This document shows positions 1 to 6,397 of a stretch of DNA of 7,186 nucleotides, piece by piece. The notes below the pieces were generated by a model. That model was not told the origin of the DNA. It did no database searches and was given only the letters and a program-made list of their open reading frames with translations. The stretch is from Lachnospiraceae bacterium UBA7598 (GTDB taxonomy: Bacteria > Bacillota > Clostridia > Lachnospirales > Lachnospiraceae): positions 1,073-8,258 of the forward strand of contig DLQV01000009.1 of the NCBI GenBank assembly GCA_002474415.1, written 5' to 3'. The stretch's first letter is position 1, and every line of letters begins with the position of its first letter. A program made the translations under genes and the position numbers.

Positions 1-21
1 GTATAAACGTATTTTTTCCAT

Positions 22-27
22 TATACT
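22..27 (+). promoter_or_regulatory. Possible -10 box (TATACT) upstream of the DUF1015 gene
   Basis: TATACT differs from the sigma-A consensus TATAAT at one position and lies about 40 bases before the DUF1015 start. Its -35 element would fall at or before the left edge of the window, so it cannot be tested here. The leader is very AT-rich and holds other TATA-like strings (2-7 and 35-40), so a chance match is quite possible. The DUF1015 gene may instead be read from an upstream gene. Confidence 0.25.
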
Positions 28-41
28 AGAAAGGTATATAA

Positions 42-65
42 ATGAGCACAATTTATGGAGGATAA
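42..65 (+). other. Seven-codon mini-ORF ending just before the DUF1015 start
   Basis: ATG at 42-44 is preceded by AAGG (31-34) at a spacing of seven bases. It opens a reading frame MSTIYGG that stops at TAA 63-65, one base before the DUF1015 ATG at 67. The last two sense codons, both GGA, form most of the DUF1015 Shine-Dalgarno sequence. This layout would allow translational coupling or a regulatory leader peptide. A frame this short can easily arise by chance, and the peptide has no run of a single amino acid that would suggest attenuation. Confidence 0.22.
57..61 (+). promoter_or_regulatory. Shine-Dalgarno GGAGG that sets the DUF1015 start at 67
   Basis: GGAGG lies five bases before ATG 67. 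An in-frame ATG at 55 overlaps this motif and has no site of its own at a usual distance. The protein read from 67 begins MADIKPF, the expected N-terminus of the DUF1015 family, so 67 is the preferred start. Confidence 0.75.
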
Positions 66-66
66 T

Positions 67-1305
67 ATGGCAGACATAAAACCATTTGTATGTGTCAGAC
101 CGGCAGAAGATGTAGTATCTGCAGTGGCGGCATTACCATATGATGTATATAACAGAGAAGAAGCAAAAGAAGTTGTGACAAAAAATCCAAAGTCATTTCT
201 GGCAATTGACCGTGCGGAGACACAGTTTCCGGATGATGTGGATACCTATGATGACAGAGTATATGCCAAAGCGGCACAGATGTTAAAAGACTGGATCGCA
301 GACGGCACATTTATCCGGGATAACAGAGAATGTTATTACATATATGAACTGACGATGGATGGAAGAACACAGACCGGAATTGCGGCATGTGCATCCATTG
401 ACGATTATGCGAATCAGGTCATCAAAAAACATGAGAATACCCGTGCGGATAAGGAACAGGATCGTATCCGTCACGTAGATACGTGCAGTGCACAGACGGG
501 GCCGATCTTTCTGGCATATCGCGCCAATGCCGTGATCAATGCGGTTGTGGCAAAGACAAAGAAACAGGATGCCTTATATGATTTTGTTGCGGAAGATGGT
601 ATTCGCCACCGTGTTTTTGTAATATCAGACCCGGAAGATATCCAGACGATCCGGAATGCATTTGCACAGATTGGGGAAATCTATATTGCAGATGGACATC
701 ACAGAGCTGCTTCTGCGGTAAAAGTCGGATTTAAACGGAGGAAAGAACATCCGGGATATACTGGAAAAGAAGAATTTAATTATTTTCTTTCCGTTTTATT
801 CCCGGATGAGGAACTGATGATCATGGATTACAACCGTGTGGTCCGGGATTTAGGTGGTATGTCAAAGGAGGCATTTTTATCAAAAATGCAGGAGCTTTTT
901 GATGTGCAGGAAATCGAAAACGGAAACGATGTACGACCGGTGAAAAAGGGACAGTTTTCCATGTTTCTTTCTGACAAATGGTATCGTTGTACCATGCGTC
1001 CGGAGTCAGTTCCGGATGATCCGGTAGAAGGACTGGACGTATCGGTATTGCAGAATGTACTCTTGGCACCGGTACTTGGAATCGGTGATCCAAAGACAGA
1101 TAAAAGAATTGATTTTGTCGGCGGAATACGCGGCATGAAAGAGCTGGAAAGAAGATGCCATGAGGACTGTCAGGTTGCATTTGCCATGTATCCGACATCC
1201 ATTCAGGAGTTATTTGCTGTGGCGGATGCGGGACGTCTTATGCCGCCGAAGTCTACCTGGTTTGAGCCGAAACTTCGCAGTGGATTATTCATCCATGAGA
1301 TTTAA
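67..1305 (+). CDS. DUF1015 family protein (function not established)
   Basis: This 412-residue soluble protein has the hallmarks of the DUF1015 family. They are the N-terminal MADIKPF, an LPYDVYNREEA segment near residue 25 (family pattern PYDV), a K-H-E-N-T-R stretch with His122 and Glu123, and the invariant DGHHR motif at residues 209-213. No signal peptide or membrane segment is visible, so it is probably cytosolic. The length is normal and the frame is intact. The biochemical role is unknown to me. In many Clostridia the family sits next to serC and serA, which suggests a link to serine metabolism, but those genes would lie left of this window and are not seen. The DGHHR motif recalls the phosphate-binding motif of ParB/sulfiredoxin-fold proteins, which include free-serine kinases; that is inference only. 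MscS follows 22 bases after the stop with no visible terminator. Family assignment is secure; function is not. Confidence 0.9.
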   Translation: MADIKPFVCVRPAEDVVSAVAALPYDVYNREEAKEVVTKNPKSFLAIDRAETQFPDDVDTYDDRVYAKAAQMLKDWIADGTFIRDNRECYYIYELTMDGRTQTGIAACASIDDYANQVIKKHENTRADKEQDRIRHVDTCSAQTGPIFLAYRANAVINAVVAKTKKQDALYDFVAEDGIRHRVFVISDPEDIQTIRNAFAQIGEIYIADGHHRAASAVKVGFKRRKEHPGYTGKEEFNYFLSVLFPDEELMIMDYNRVVRDLGGMSKEAFLSKMQELFDVQEIENGNDVRPVKKGQFSMFLSDKWYRCTMRPESVPDDPVEGLDVSVLQNVLLAPVLGIGDPKTDKRIDFVGGIRGMKELERRCHEDCQVAFAMYPTSIQELFAVADAGRLMPPKSTWFEPKLRSGLFIHEI

Positions 1306-1327
1306 AGAATAGCATTATAAAACATAA

Positions 1328-2236
1328 ATGGAGAATACATTGGGAATTTTATTAACAAACCAACTGACACAACTTAGCACTGAGAGTGAAGTGTTAAATG
1401 AAGTGGCGAAAAATCCGGGTATTATCCGGAAATATTTACAGGATCTGGCACCATCTCTGCTGGGGTTTCTCGTTCAGCTGATGATTGCAGTGATTATTCT
1501 TCTGGTAGGCAGTCGGATTATCAAGATGCTGGTGAAAATGGTGCGCCGTTTCTTAGAGCGCGGAAAAGTAGAAGCCGGTGTGGTTTCTTTTCTGAGTTCT
1601 TTTGTGAAATATGCGCTCTATTTTGTGCTGGCAATGATTATTCTGGGGCAGTTTGGCGTGACGACAAGCTCTGTGATTGCCGTGCTTGGATCCGCAGGAC
1701 TTACCATGGGACTGGCATTGCAGGGAAGCCTTTCTAATTTTGCCGGCGGTGTTCTGATTTTGTTACTGAAGCCATTTGTGGTAGGCGATTATATATTGGA
1801 TAATGCCTCATCGGAAGAAGGCACTGTCAAGGAGATTACGATTTTTTACACCAAGCTGCTTACCATTGACAACAAACTGATTCTGATTCCAAATGGAAGT
1901 CTGTCCAACAGTAGTATTACTAATTACAGTCATATGGATATGCGTCGGATTGATCTGACCGTCGGGGTTGGCTATGAATCGGATTTGTCAAAGGTAAAGG
2001 CAGTGCTTGAGGCTGTGGTAGAGGCAGAAACTGCAGCGATCAAGGATAAACCGGTCGATATTTTTGTATCAGATCTGGGGGATAGTGCTGTAGATATGGG
2101 CATTCGCGTATGGGTAAATACAGAAGATTACTGGCCGGTGCGGTGGCGTTTGCTGGAACAGATGAAAAATGCACTGGATGAAAATGGAATTTCAATTCCA
2201 TTCCCACAGATGGATGTATCGATTCGGAAAGAATAA
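1328..2236 (+). CDS. mscS: Small-conductance mechanosensitive channel, MscS family
   Basis: The product is a membrane channel that opens under lateral membrane tension and releases solutes during hypo-osmotic shock. It has 302 residues, close to the 286 of E. coli MscS, and the same three-helix layout. TM1 spans about residues 44-66, TM2 about 90-109 and the pore-lining TM3 about 114-148. TM3 carries the diagnostic GLTMGLALQGSLSNFAGGV, whose Gly/Ala pattern packs the heptameric pore. The beta domain follows with GTVKEI and the IPNGSLSNSSITNYS stretch, and the C-terminal alpha/beta domain ends in PFPQMDV, as in the family. There is no long N-terminal or C-terminal extension, so this is the compact MscS type rather than MscK or MscM. 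The start is uncertain: ATG 1328 lacks an upstream Shine-Dalgarno sequence, while TTG 1340 has GGAG six bases before it and would give 298 residues. The gene sits 22 bases after the DUF1015 stop and 38 bases before the peptidase start. Confidence 0.93.
   Translation: MENTLGILLTNQLTQLSTESEVLNEVAKNPGIIRKYLQDLAPSLLGFLVQLMIAVIILLVGSRIIKMLVKMVRRFLERGKVEAGVVSFLSSFVKYALYFVLAMIILGQFGVTTSSVIAVLGSAGLTMGLALQGSLSNFAGGVLILLLKPFVVGDYILDNASSEEGTVKEITIFYTKLLTIDNKLILIPNGSLSNSSITNYSHMDMRRIDLTVGVGYESDLSKVKAVLEAVVEAETAAIKDKPVDIFVSDLGDSAVDMGIRVWVNTEDYWPVRWRLLEQMKNALDENGISIPFPQMDVSIRKE
1330..1333 (+). promoter_or_regulatory. Shine-Dalgarno GGAG inside the annotated mscS start, pointing to TTG 1340
   Basis: GGAG begins on the G of ATG 1328 and lies six bases before an in-frame TTG at 1340. 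The bases before ATG 1328 are A/T-rich with no purine motif of the needed kind. Either ATG 1328 is used without a Shine-Dalgarno sequence or translation starts at TTG 1340. The four residues that differ lie ahead of TM1 and would not change the fold. Confidence 0.5.
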
Positions 2237-2261
2237 AAATATTCCGTTGAAATAAAAATGG

Positions 2262-2266
2262 AAGGA
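2262..2266 (+). promoter_or_regulatory. Shine-Dalgarno AAGGA that sets the M16C peptidase start at 2275
   Basis: AAGGA is eight bases before ATG 2275, a good spacing. An in-frame ATG at 2266 shares its first base with this motif and would have no site upstream. The longer frame adds only three residues. Confidence 0.65.
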
Positions 2267-2274
2267 TGAGAAAT

Positions 2275-5202
2275 ATGGATAAATTGAAATTGTCAGCATA
2301 TGAAATAATAGAAGTAAGAAAGATTGCAGATATTGAATCTATGGGATATATTCTGCGACACAAAAAAAGTGGAGCACGCGTGTGTGTCATTTCCAATGAA
2401 GATGACAATAAGGTGTTTTCCATCGGATTTCGGACACCTCCGGAAGATGAGACAGGAGTTCCACATATTATTGAGCATACCACGCTTTGCGGATCGGATA
2501 AATTTCCGGTCAAAGATCCTTTTATTGAGCTTGCCAAAGGGTCACTCAATACGTTTTTGAATGCAATGACATATCCGGAAAAAACACTGTATCCGGTAGC
2601 AAGTTACAATGAGCGGGATTTTAAAAATCTGATGGAAGTATATCTGGATGCGGTATTCCATCCCAATATTACAAAGTATAAAGAGATTTTTATGCAGGAA
2701 GGCTGGCACTATGAGCTGGAATCCGCAGATGCACCGCTGACTATCAATGGCGTTGTGTACAATGAAATGAAGGGGGCATATTCCTCCCCAGATGAAGTGC
2801 TTGAGACGGCAATTATGGAAGCACTGTTTCCGGATAACACCTACAGCAAAAATTCCGGAGGAAACCCGGAAAAAATACCGGAACTGACGTATGAAAATTA
2901 TCTTGCGTTTTATCATAAATATTATCATCCATGCAACTCCTATATTTATCTGTATGGAGATATGGATATAGAAGAACGGCTTACCTGGCTGGATGAGGAA
3001 TATTTAAGTCATTATGATGCAAATGAAGTGGAAGTACATTCGGAAATCCAGCTGCAAAAGCCATTTGACGCGGTAGTAACCGAGCGCAGAACGTATCCGA
3101 TCACAGAGGATGAACCGGAGGAGAAGCACACGTATCTTTCTTACAATAAAGTGGTGGGAACCGTTCTTGACCGCGAATTGTATCAGGCATTTTCGGTACT
3201 GGATTATGTCCTTGTCAGTGCACCGGGAGCACCGGTACGCCAGGCGCTGATTGATGCGGGAATCGGGGAAGATGTCTACGGATCTTTTGAGGATGGCATG
3301 CTTCAGCCGATGTTCTCCATTGTCGCTAAGAATGCCGATGAGTCTGATCAGACACGTTTTGTGCAGATTATTGAGGAAACATTACAGAAGCTGGTAAAGG
3401 AAGGCCTGAATCAGGATTCACTTCTGGCGGGAATTAACAGTGCGGAATTCCGGTTCCGGGAAGCAGATTACGGACAGTTTCCGAAGGGACTTTTGTATGG
3501 ACTGCAGTGTATGGAAAGCTGGCTGTTTGATGATACCAAGCCGTTTATTCATCTGGAATGTCTGGATACATTACAGTTTTTGCGGGAACAGATCAAAACC
3601 GGATATTTTGAAGATCTGATTCAGAAGTATCTGCTTGACAATGCGCATGGTGCTGTGGTCATAGTTGCGCCGGAGAAGGGGCTTAACCGTGCCAAAGAAC
3701 AGGCACTGGCAGAAAAACTTGCAGCATACAAGGCCGGATTGAGTGAAGAAGAGGTGCAGGCGCTGATTGCCCAGACCAGACATCTGCGGGAGTATCAGGA
3801 AGAACCGTCAAAGGAAGAAGATCTGTTGAAAATTCCAATGCTTGGCAGAGAAGATATGAAAAAAGAAGCTATGCCGTTTTCCAATAAGGAGGAGAACATG
3901 GGAGAGATTCCAGTTGTCCGGCATGAAGCACCGGCAAATGGCATCGATTATATTACCCTGATGTTTGAGTGCAATGACATTGCAGAGGAGGAGGTTCCGT
4001 ATCTTGGACTTTTGCGTGCGGTACTCGGATATGTCAATACCAGATCCTACAGTTATGCCGATCTTGCAAATGCCATCAATATTTATACGGGTGGAATTAC
4101 CAGTGGGGTCAGCATGTATCCGGATCTGAAAAAGCACGATGCGATGGCAGTTAAATTTGAGATTCGCATGAAAGTGCTTGAGAGTAATCTGGAGCATGCC
4201 ATGAAACTGGCAGAGGAAATCTTAAACAGTTCCGACCTGAAGGATACCAAACGACTGGCGGAACTGATTGCACAGGTGAAATCCAGACTGCAGGTAAACT
4301 TGAGTAGCAGCGGGCACACGGTAGCTGCAATGCGTGCACTTTCTTACGAATCTGTTTATGCATTTTATAATGATGCGACAATCGGTATTGCATACAATCA
4401 GATGATCCGCAGACTGGATGAACAGATGAAAGAAAATCCGCAGGCGGTAGCAGAAAAACTGCAGCAGCTGATAGAAAAAGTATTTGTCAGAAAGAGAATG
4501 CTCGTCAGCTTTACCGGAGAAGAAGGTTCTTATGAAAAAGCTTTCCCGATCATGCAGAAGTATCTGGAGAAACTTCCGGAAGGAACACCGGCGCAGGCGG
4601 CAATCCATCCGGTGCTTTCTAAGAAAAATGAGGGATTTACGGATGCCTCCCAGATTCAGTATGTGGCAAGATCCGGTAACTTTACCAGCCATGGATACGC
4701 ATATCACGGAACCTTAAAGATTTTAAAAATGATTTTAAGCTATGAATATCTGTGGATGAATATCCGTGTAAAGGGCGGTGCATATGGATGCATGAGTTCT
4801 TTTCTCCGGACCGGAGACAGTTATTTTGTATCTTACCGGGACCCGAATTTGGCAAAGACCAATGCAGTCTATGAGAAAATTCCGGAATATGTGGCATCCT
4901 TTGATCCGGATGAGCGCGATATGACAAAATATATCATTGGCACGTTTGGCGCTTTGGATACACCGTTAAATCCGGAAGCAAAGGGAAGCCGTTCGATGGC
5001 TGCTTATCTGGAACATCTGACCTATGAGGAAATCCAGAAAGAGCGTGACGAGATACTGACAGCGACACCGGCAGATATCCGCAGTCTTTCGGATCTGATC
5101 GCTTCGATCCTTTCCGATCAGTGTCTGTGTGTAGTGGGAAATGAGCATGCAATCCGCGAAGAAAGTGGTATGTTTACCTCAATTCAGGGACTGTGCGAAT
5201 AG
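2275..5202 (+). CDS. M16C zinc metallopeptidase (presequence protease/falcilysin type)
   Basis: This 975-residue protein belongs to the single-chain, two-half peptidases that close around short unfolded peptides and degrade them. The inverted zinc motif HxxEH is intact: His64 and His68 bind zinc and Glu67 is the general base. The third ligand is Glu164 in YNEMKG, 100 residues after His64, the same spacing as I recall for plant PreP. A charged helical linker near residues 470-530 joins the halves, followed by the M16C-associated region. The second half contains NIRVKGGAYG with Arg831 and Tyr837, the conserved Arg/Tyr pair that completes the active site from the other half. No signal peptide is present, so it should act in the cytosol, probably in peptide turnover; native substrates are unknown. 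The length matches other bacterial members and no lesion is visible. It starts 38 bases after mscS and ends 19 bases before era. Confidence 0.94.
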   Translation: MDKLKLSAYEIIEVRKIADIESMGYILRHKKSGARVCVISNEDDNKVFSIGFRTPPEDETGVPHIIEHTTLCGSDKFPVKDPFIELAKGSLNTFLNAMTYPEKTLYPVASYNERDFKNLMEVYLDAVFHPNITKYKEIFMQEGWHYELESADAPLTINGVVYNEMKGAYSSPDEVLETAIMEALFPDNTYSKNSGGNPEKIPELTYENYLAFYHKYYHPCNSYIYLYGDMDIEERLTWLDEEYLSHYDANEVEVHSEIQLQKPFDAVVTERRTYPITEDEPEEKHTYLSYNKVVGTVLDRELYQAFSVLDYVLVSAPGAPVRQALIDAGIGEDVYGSFEDGMLQPMFSIVAKNADESDQTRFVQIIEETLQKLVKEGLNQDSLLAGINSAEFRFREADYGQFPKGLLYGLQCMESWLFDDTKPFIHLECLDTLQFLREQIKTGYFEDLIQKYLLDNAHGAVVIVAPEKGLNRAKEQALAEKLAAYKAGLSEEEVQALIAQTRHLREYQEEPSKEEDLLKIPMLGREDMKKEAMPFSNKEENMGEIPVVRHEAPANGIDYITLMFECNDIAEEEVPYLGLLRAVLGYVNTRSYSYADLANAINIYTGGITSGVSMYPDLKKHDAMAVKFEIRMKVLESNLEHAMKLAEEILNSSDLKDTKRLAELIAQVKSRLQVNLSSSGHTVAAMRALSYESVYAFYNDATIGIAYNQMIRRLDEQMKENPQAVAEKLQQLIEKVFVRKRMLVSFTGEEGSYEKAFPIMQKYLEKLPEGTPAQAAIHPVLSKKNEGFTDASQIQYVARSGNFTSHGYAYHGTLKILKMILSYEYLWMNIRVKGGAYGCMSSFLRTGDSYFVSYRDPNLAKTNAVYEKIPEYVASFDPDERDMTKYIIGTFGALDTPLNPEAKGSRSMAAYLEHLTYEEIQKERDEILTATPADIRSLSDLIASILSDQCLCVVGNEHAIREESGMFTSIQGLCE

Positions 5203-5221
5203 CACGATAAAGGAGATACGA

Positions 5222-6130
5222 ATGACAGCAGCAAATTTTAAGTCAGGGTTTGTCACAATTATCGGCAGACCAAATGTAGGAAAATCAACATTGATGAATC
5301 GTCTGATCGGACAGAAGATTGCAATCACATCCAATAAGCCGCAGACAACCAGGAACCGGATCCAGACCGTGTATACGGATATGGAGCGTGGACAGATCGT
5401 TTTTCTCGACACGCCGGGAATTCATAAAGCAAAAAATAAGCTTGGTGAATATATGGTAAATGTCGCAGAAAAGACACTGAACGAGGTGGATGTCGTATTG
5501 TGGCTGGTGGAGCCGAGCAATTTTATTGGCGCAGGTGAACAGCACATTGTGGAACAGCTGAAAAAAGTCCAAACACCTGTGATTCTTGTTATCAATAAAG
5601 TTGATACCGTGGAAAAAGACAAGGTGCTGGAGTTTATCGATACCTACCGCAAGATTTATGATTTTGCGGAGATCATCCCGACTTCCGCTTTGCGCGGACA
5701 GAATGTGGATGACGTGATTGATTCTATTTTTAAATATCTTCCGTATGGTCCGCAGTTTTATGACGAGGATACGATTACCGATCAGCCGGAGCGTGCCATC
5801 TGTGCAGAGATCATAAGAGAAAAAGCACTTCATGCGTTAAGCGATGAAGTACCGCATGGAATTGCCGTTGCCATCGATCAGATGAAACCGCGCAAAGGCG
5901 GAAAGATGTACGATATCGATGCAACAATTGTGTGTGAACGGGATTCCCACAAGGGAATTATTATCGGAAAGCAGGGCTCGATGCTGAAAAAGATTGGAAC
6001 CAACGCACGCTATGAGATGGAAAAAATGCTGGATGCCAAAGTGAATTTAAAACTTTGGGTGAAGGTAAAGAAAGACTGGAGAGACAGTGATTTCCTGATT
6101 AAGAATTTCGGGTATCGGGAGGAAGAATAA
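5222..6130 (+). CDS. era: GTPase Era, 30S ribosome assembly factor
   Basis: Era binds 16S rRNA near its 3' end and promotes maturation of the small subunit, switching with GTP hydrolysis. The 302-residue length matches the family (301 in E. coli). All G motifs are present: G1 GRPNVGKST at residues 15-23, the G2 region PQTTRN around 40-45, G3 DTPG at 63-66, G4 NKVD at 125-128 and G5 TSA at 154-156. The C-terminal KH domain carries IIIGKQGSMLKKIG, with GKQG at 249-252 as the RNA-binding loop. The start at ATG 5222 is supported by AGGAG (5211-5215) six bases upstream and by the usual short N-terminus before G1; the frame is open upstream to 5141 within the peptidase gene, but that extension is spurious. 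Era lies 19 bases after the peptidase gene, and yqzL and recO follow as in many Firmicutes, which supports co-transcription. Confidence 0.98.
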   Translation: MTAANFKSGFVTIIGRPNVGKSTLMNRLIGQKIAITSNKPQTTRNRIQTVYTDMERGQIVFLDTPGIHKAKNKLGEYMVNVAEKTLNEVDVVLWLVEPSNFIGAGEQHIVEQLKKVQTPVILVINKVDTVEKDKVLEFIDTYRKIYDFAEIIPTSALRGQNVDDVIDSIFKYLPYGPQFYDEDTITDQPERAICAEIIREKALHALSDEVPHGIAVAIDQMKPRKGGKMYDIDATIVCERDSHKGIIIGKQGSMLKKIGTNARYEMEKMLDAKVNLKLWVKVKKDWRDSDFLIKNFGYREEE

Positions 6131-6177
6131 AAGATAAGAATCAGATGATGGGTTTCCAATATTTTTCGGGAATAGAA

Positions 6178-6211
6178 TTACCGCCATTGCAGACGCTAGT
6201 AATGGAGGTAA
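6178..6211 (+). promoter_or_regulatory. Hairpin that sequesters the yqzL-like ribosome binding site
   Basis: The arm TTACCGCCATT (6178-6188) pairs with AATGGAGGTAA (6201-6211) over eleven positions with one mismatch (G6183 against A6206). A G-U pair and a C-G pair at the loop side can extend it to thirteen positions, leaving a loop of about eight bases. The right arm contains GGAGGT (6204-6209), the Shine-Dalgarno sequence of the small gene at 6218, so the folded RNA would hide it. No run of T follows, so it does not look like an intrinsic terminator. It may tune translation of the small gene, act as an RNA processing or stability element after era, or be both. Confidence 0.7.
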
Positions 6212-6217
6212 GGTGCA

Positions 6218-6397
6218 ATGGAGAAAACCTGGGAAACATTCTGGACAACAGGAAAAGTTACCGATTATCTGACTTATCGGAATGAAGTGACGGACGTCGC
6301 AGGAAATGACGGATGTCACCGACAGAAGGAACAGCAGAAGTATGAGTCAGTCTGTGATAGTGATGGGCATGGTTTTAACAGCCATGCCTGTCAATGA
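6218..6397 (+). CDS. yqzL: YqzL-like small protein
   Basis: This 59-residue frame lies between era and recO, the position of yqzL in Bacillus and many Clostridia. Its first 24 residues carry the pattern I associate with that family: Trp5, Phe8, Thr11-Gly12, Tyr17-Leu18 and Tyr20, in WETFWTTGKVTDYLTY. GGAGGT (6204-6209) sits eight bases before ATG 6218, a strong site, though it lies inside a hairpin. The function of the family is unknown to me. The remaining C-terminal part is polar and looks unconserved; the last 19 codons, counting the stop, overlap the start of recO in a different frame, so that tail is probably shaped by recO rather than by its own function. Family members are usually about 45-50 residues, so this one is slightly long. 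No signal peptide or membrane segment is present. The call rests on the short N-terminal pattern and on gene order. Confidence 0.7.
   Translation: MEKTWETFWTTGKVTDYLTYRNEVTDVAGNDGCHRQKEQQKYESVCDSDGHGFNSHACQ
6288..6325 (+). repeat. Imperfect 19-base tandem duplication in the yqzL-like gene
   Basis: The unit starting TGACGGACGTCGC (6288-6306) is followed directly by one starting TGACGGATGTCAC (6307-6325). The first 13 bases match at 11 positions and the full 19 at 13. Because 19 is not a multiple of three, a duplication here would shift the frame of everything after it in the small gene. The similarity is short and could be chance. Confidence 0.4.

Noticed and set aside
2..79. Frame open from position 2 to TAA 77-79, possibly the end of an upstream gene
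   Set aside because: The translation does not resemble the end of any protein I recognise, and it would overlap the start of the DUF1015 gene; an AT-rich leader is the simpler reading.
1316..1321. TATAAA before mscS as a -10 box
   Set aside because: No -35-like hexamer lies at the right distance within the end of the DUF1015 gene, and the spacing fits read-through from that gene.
4222..4707. Long minus-strand open frame (161 codons) inside the peptidase gene, with others at 2040-2549 and 5285-5833
   Set aside because: They lie antisense to well-supported genes, their translations look like shadow reading frames (rich in Cys, His, Phe, Ser and Arg) with no recognisable domain, and they lack suitable ribosome binding sites.
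5141..5221. Extended N-terminus of Era from an upstream ATG within the peptidase gene
   Set aside because: It would overlap the peptidase C-terminus by 62 bases, is absent from Era proteins, and the ATG at 5222 has a well-spaced AGGAG.
6150..6178. Possible promoter between era and the yqzL-like gene, with TAGAAT at 6173-6178 as -10
   Set aside because: No acceptable -35 hexamer is found at 16-18 bases upstream, and the segment is explained as era trailer plus hairpin.
6178..6211. The era-yqzL hairpin as an intrinsic terminator
   Set aside because: The stem is A/T-ended and followed by AGGTGCAATGG rather than a run of T; era and recO are expected to be co-transcribed.
6306..6341. Earlier recO start at ATG 6306
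   Set aside because: The twelve extra residues do not resemble RecO, and the only purine motif directly abuts the ATG.
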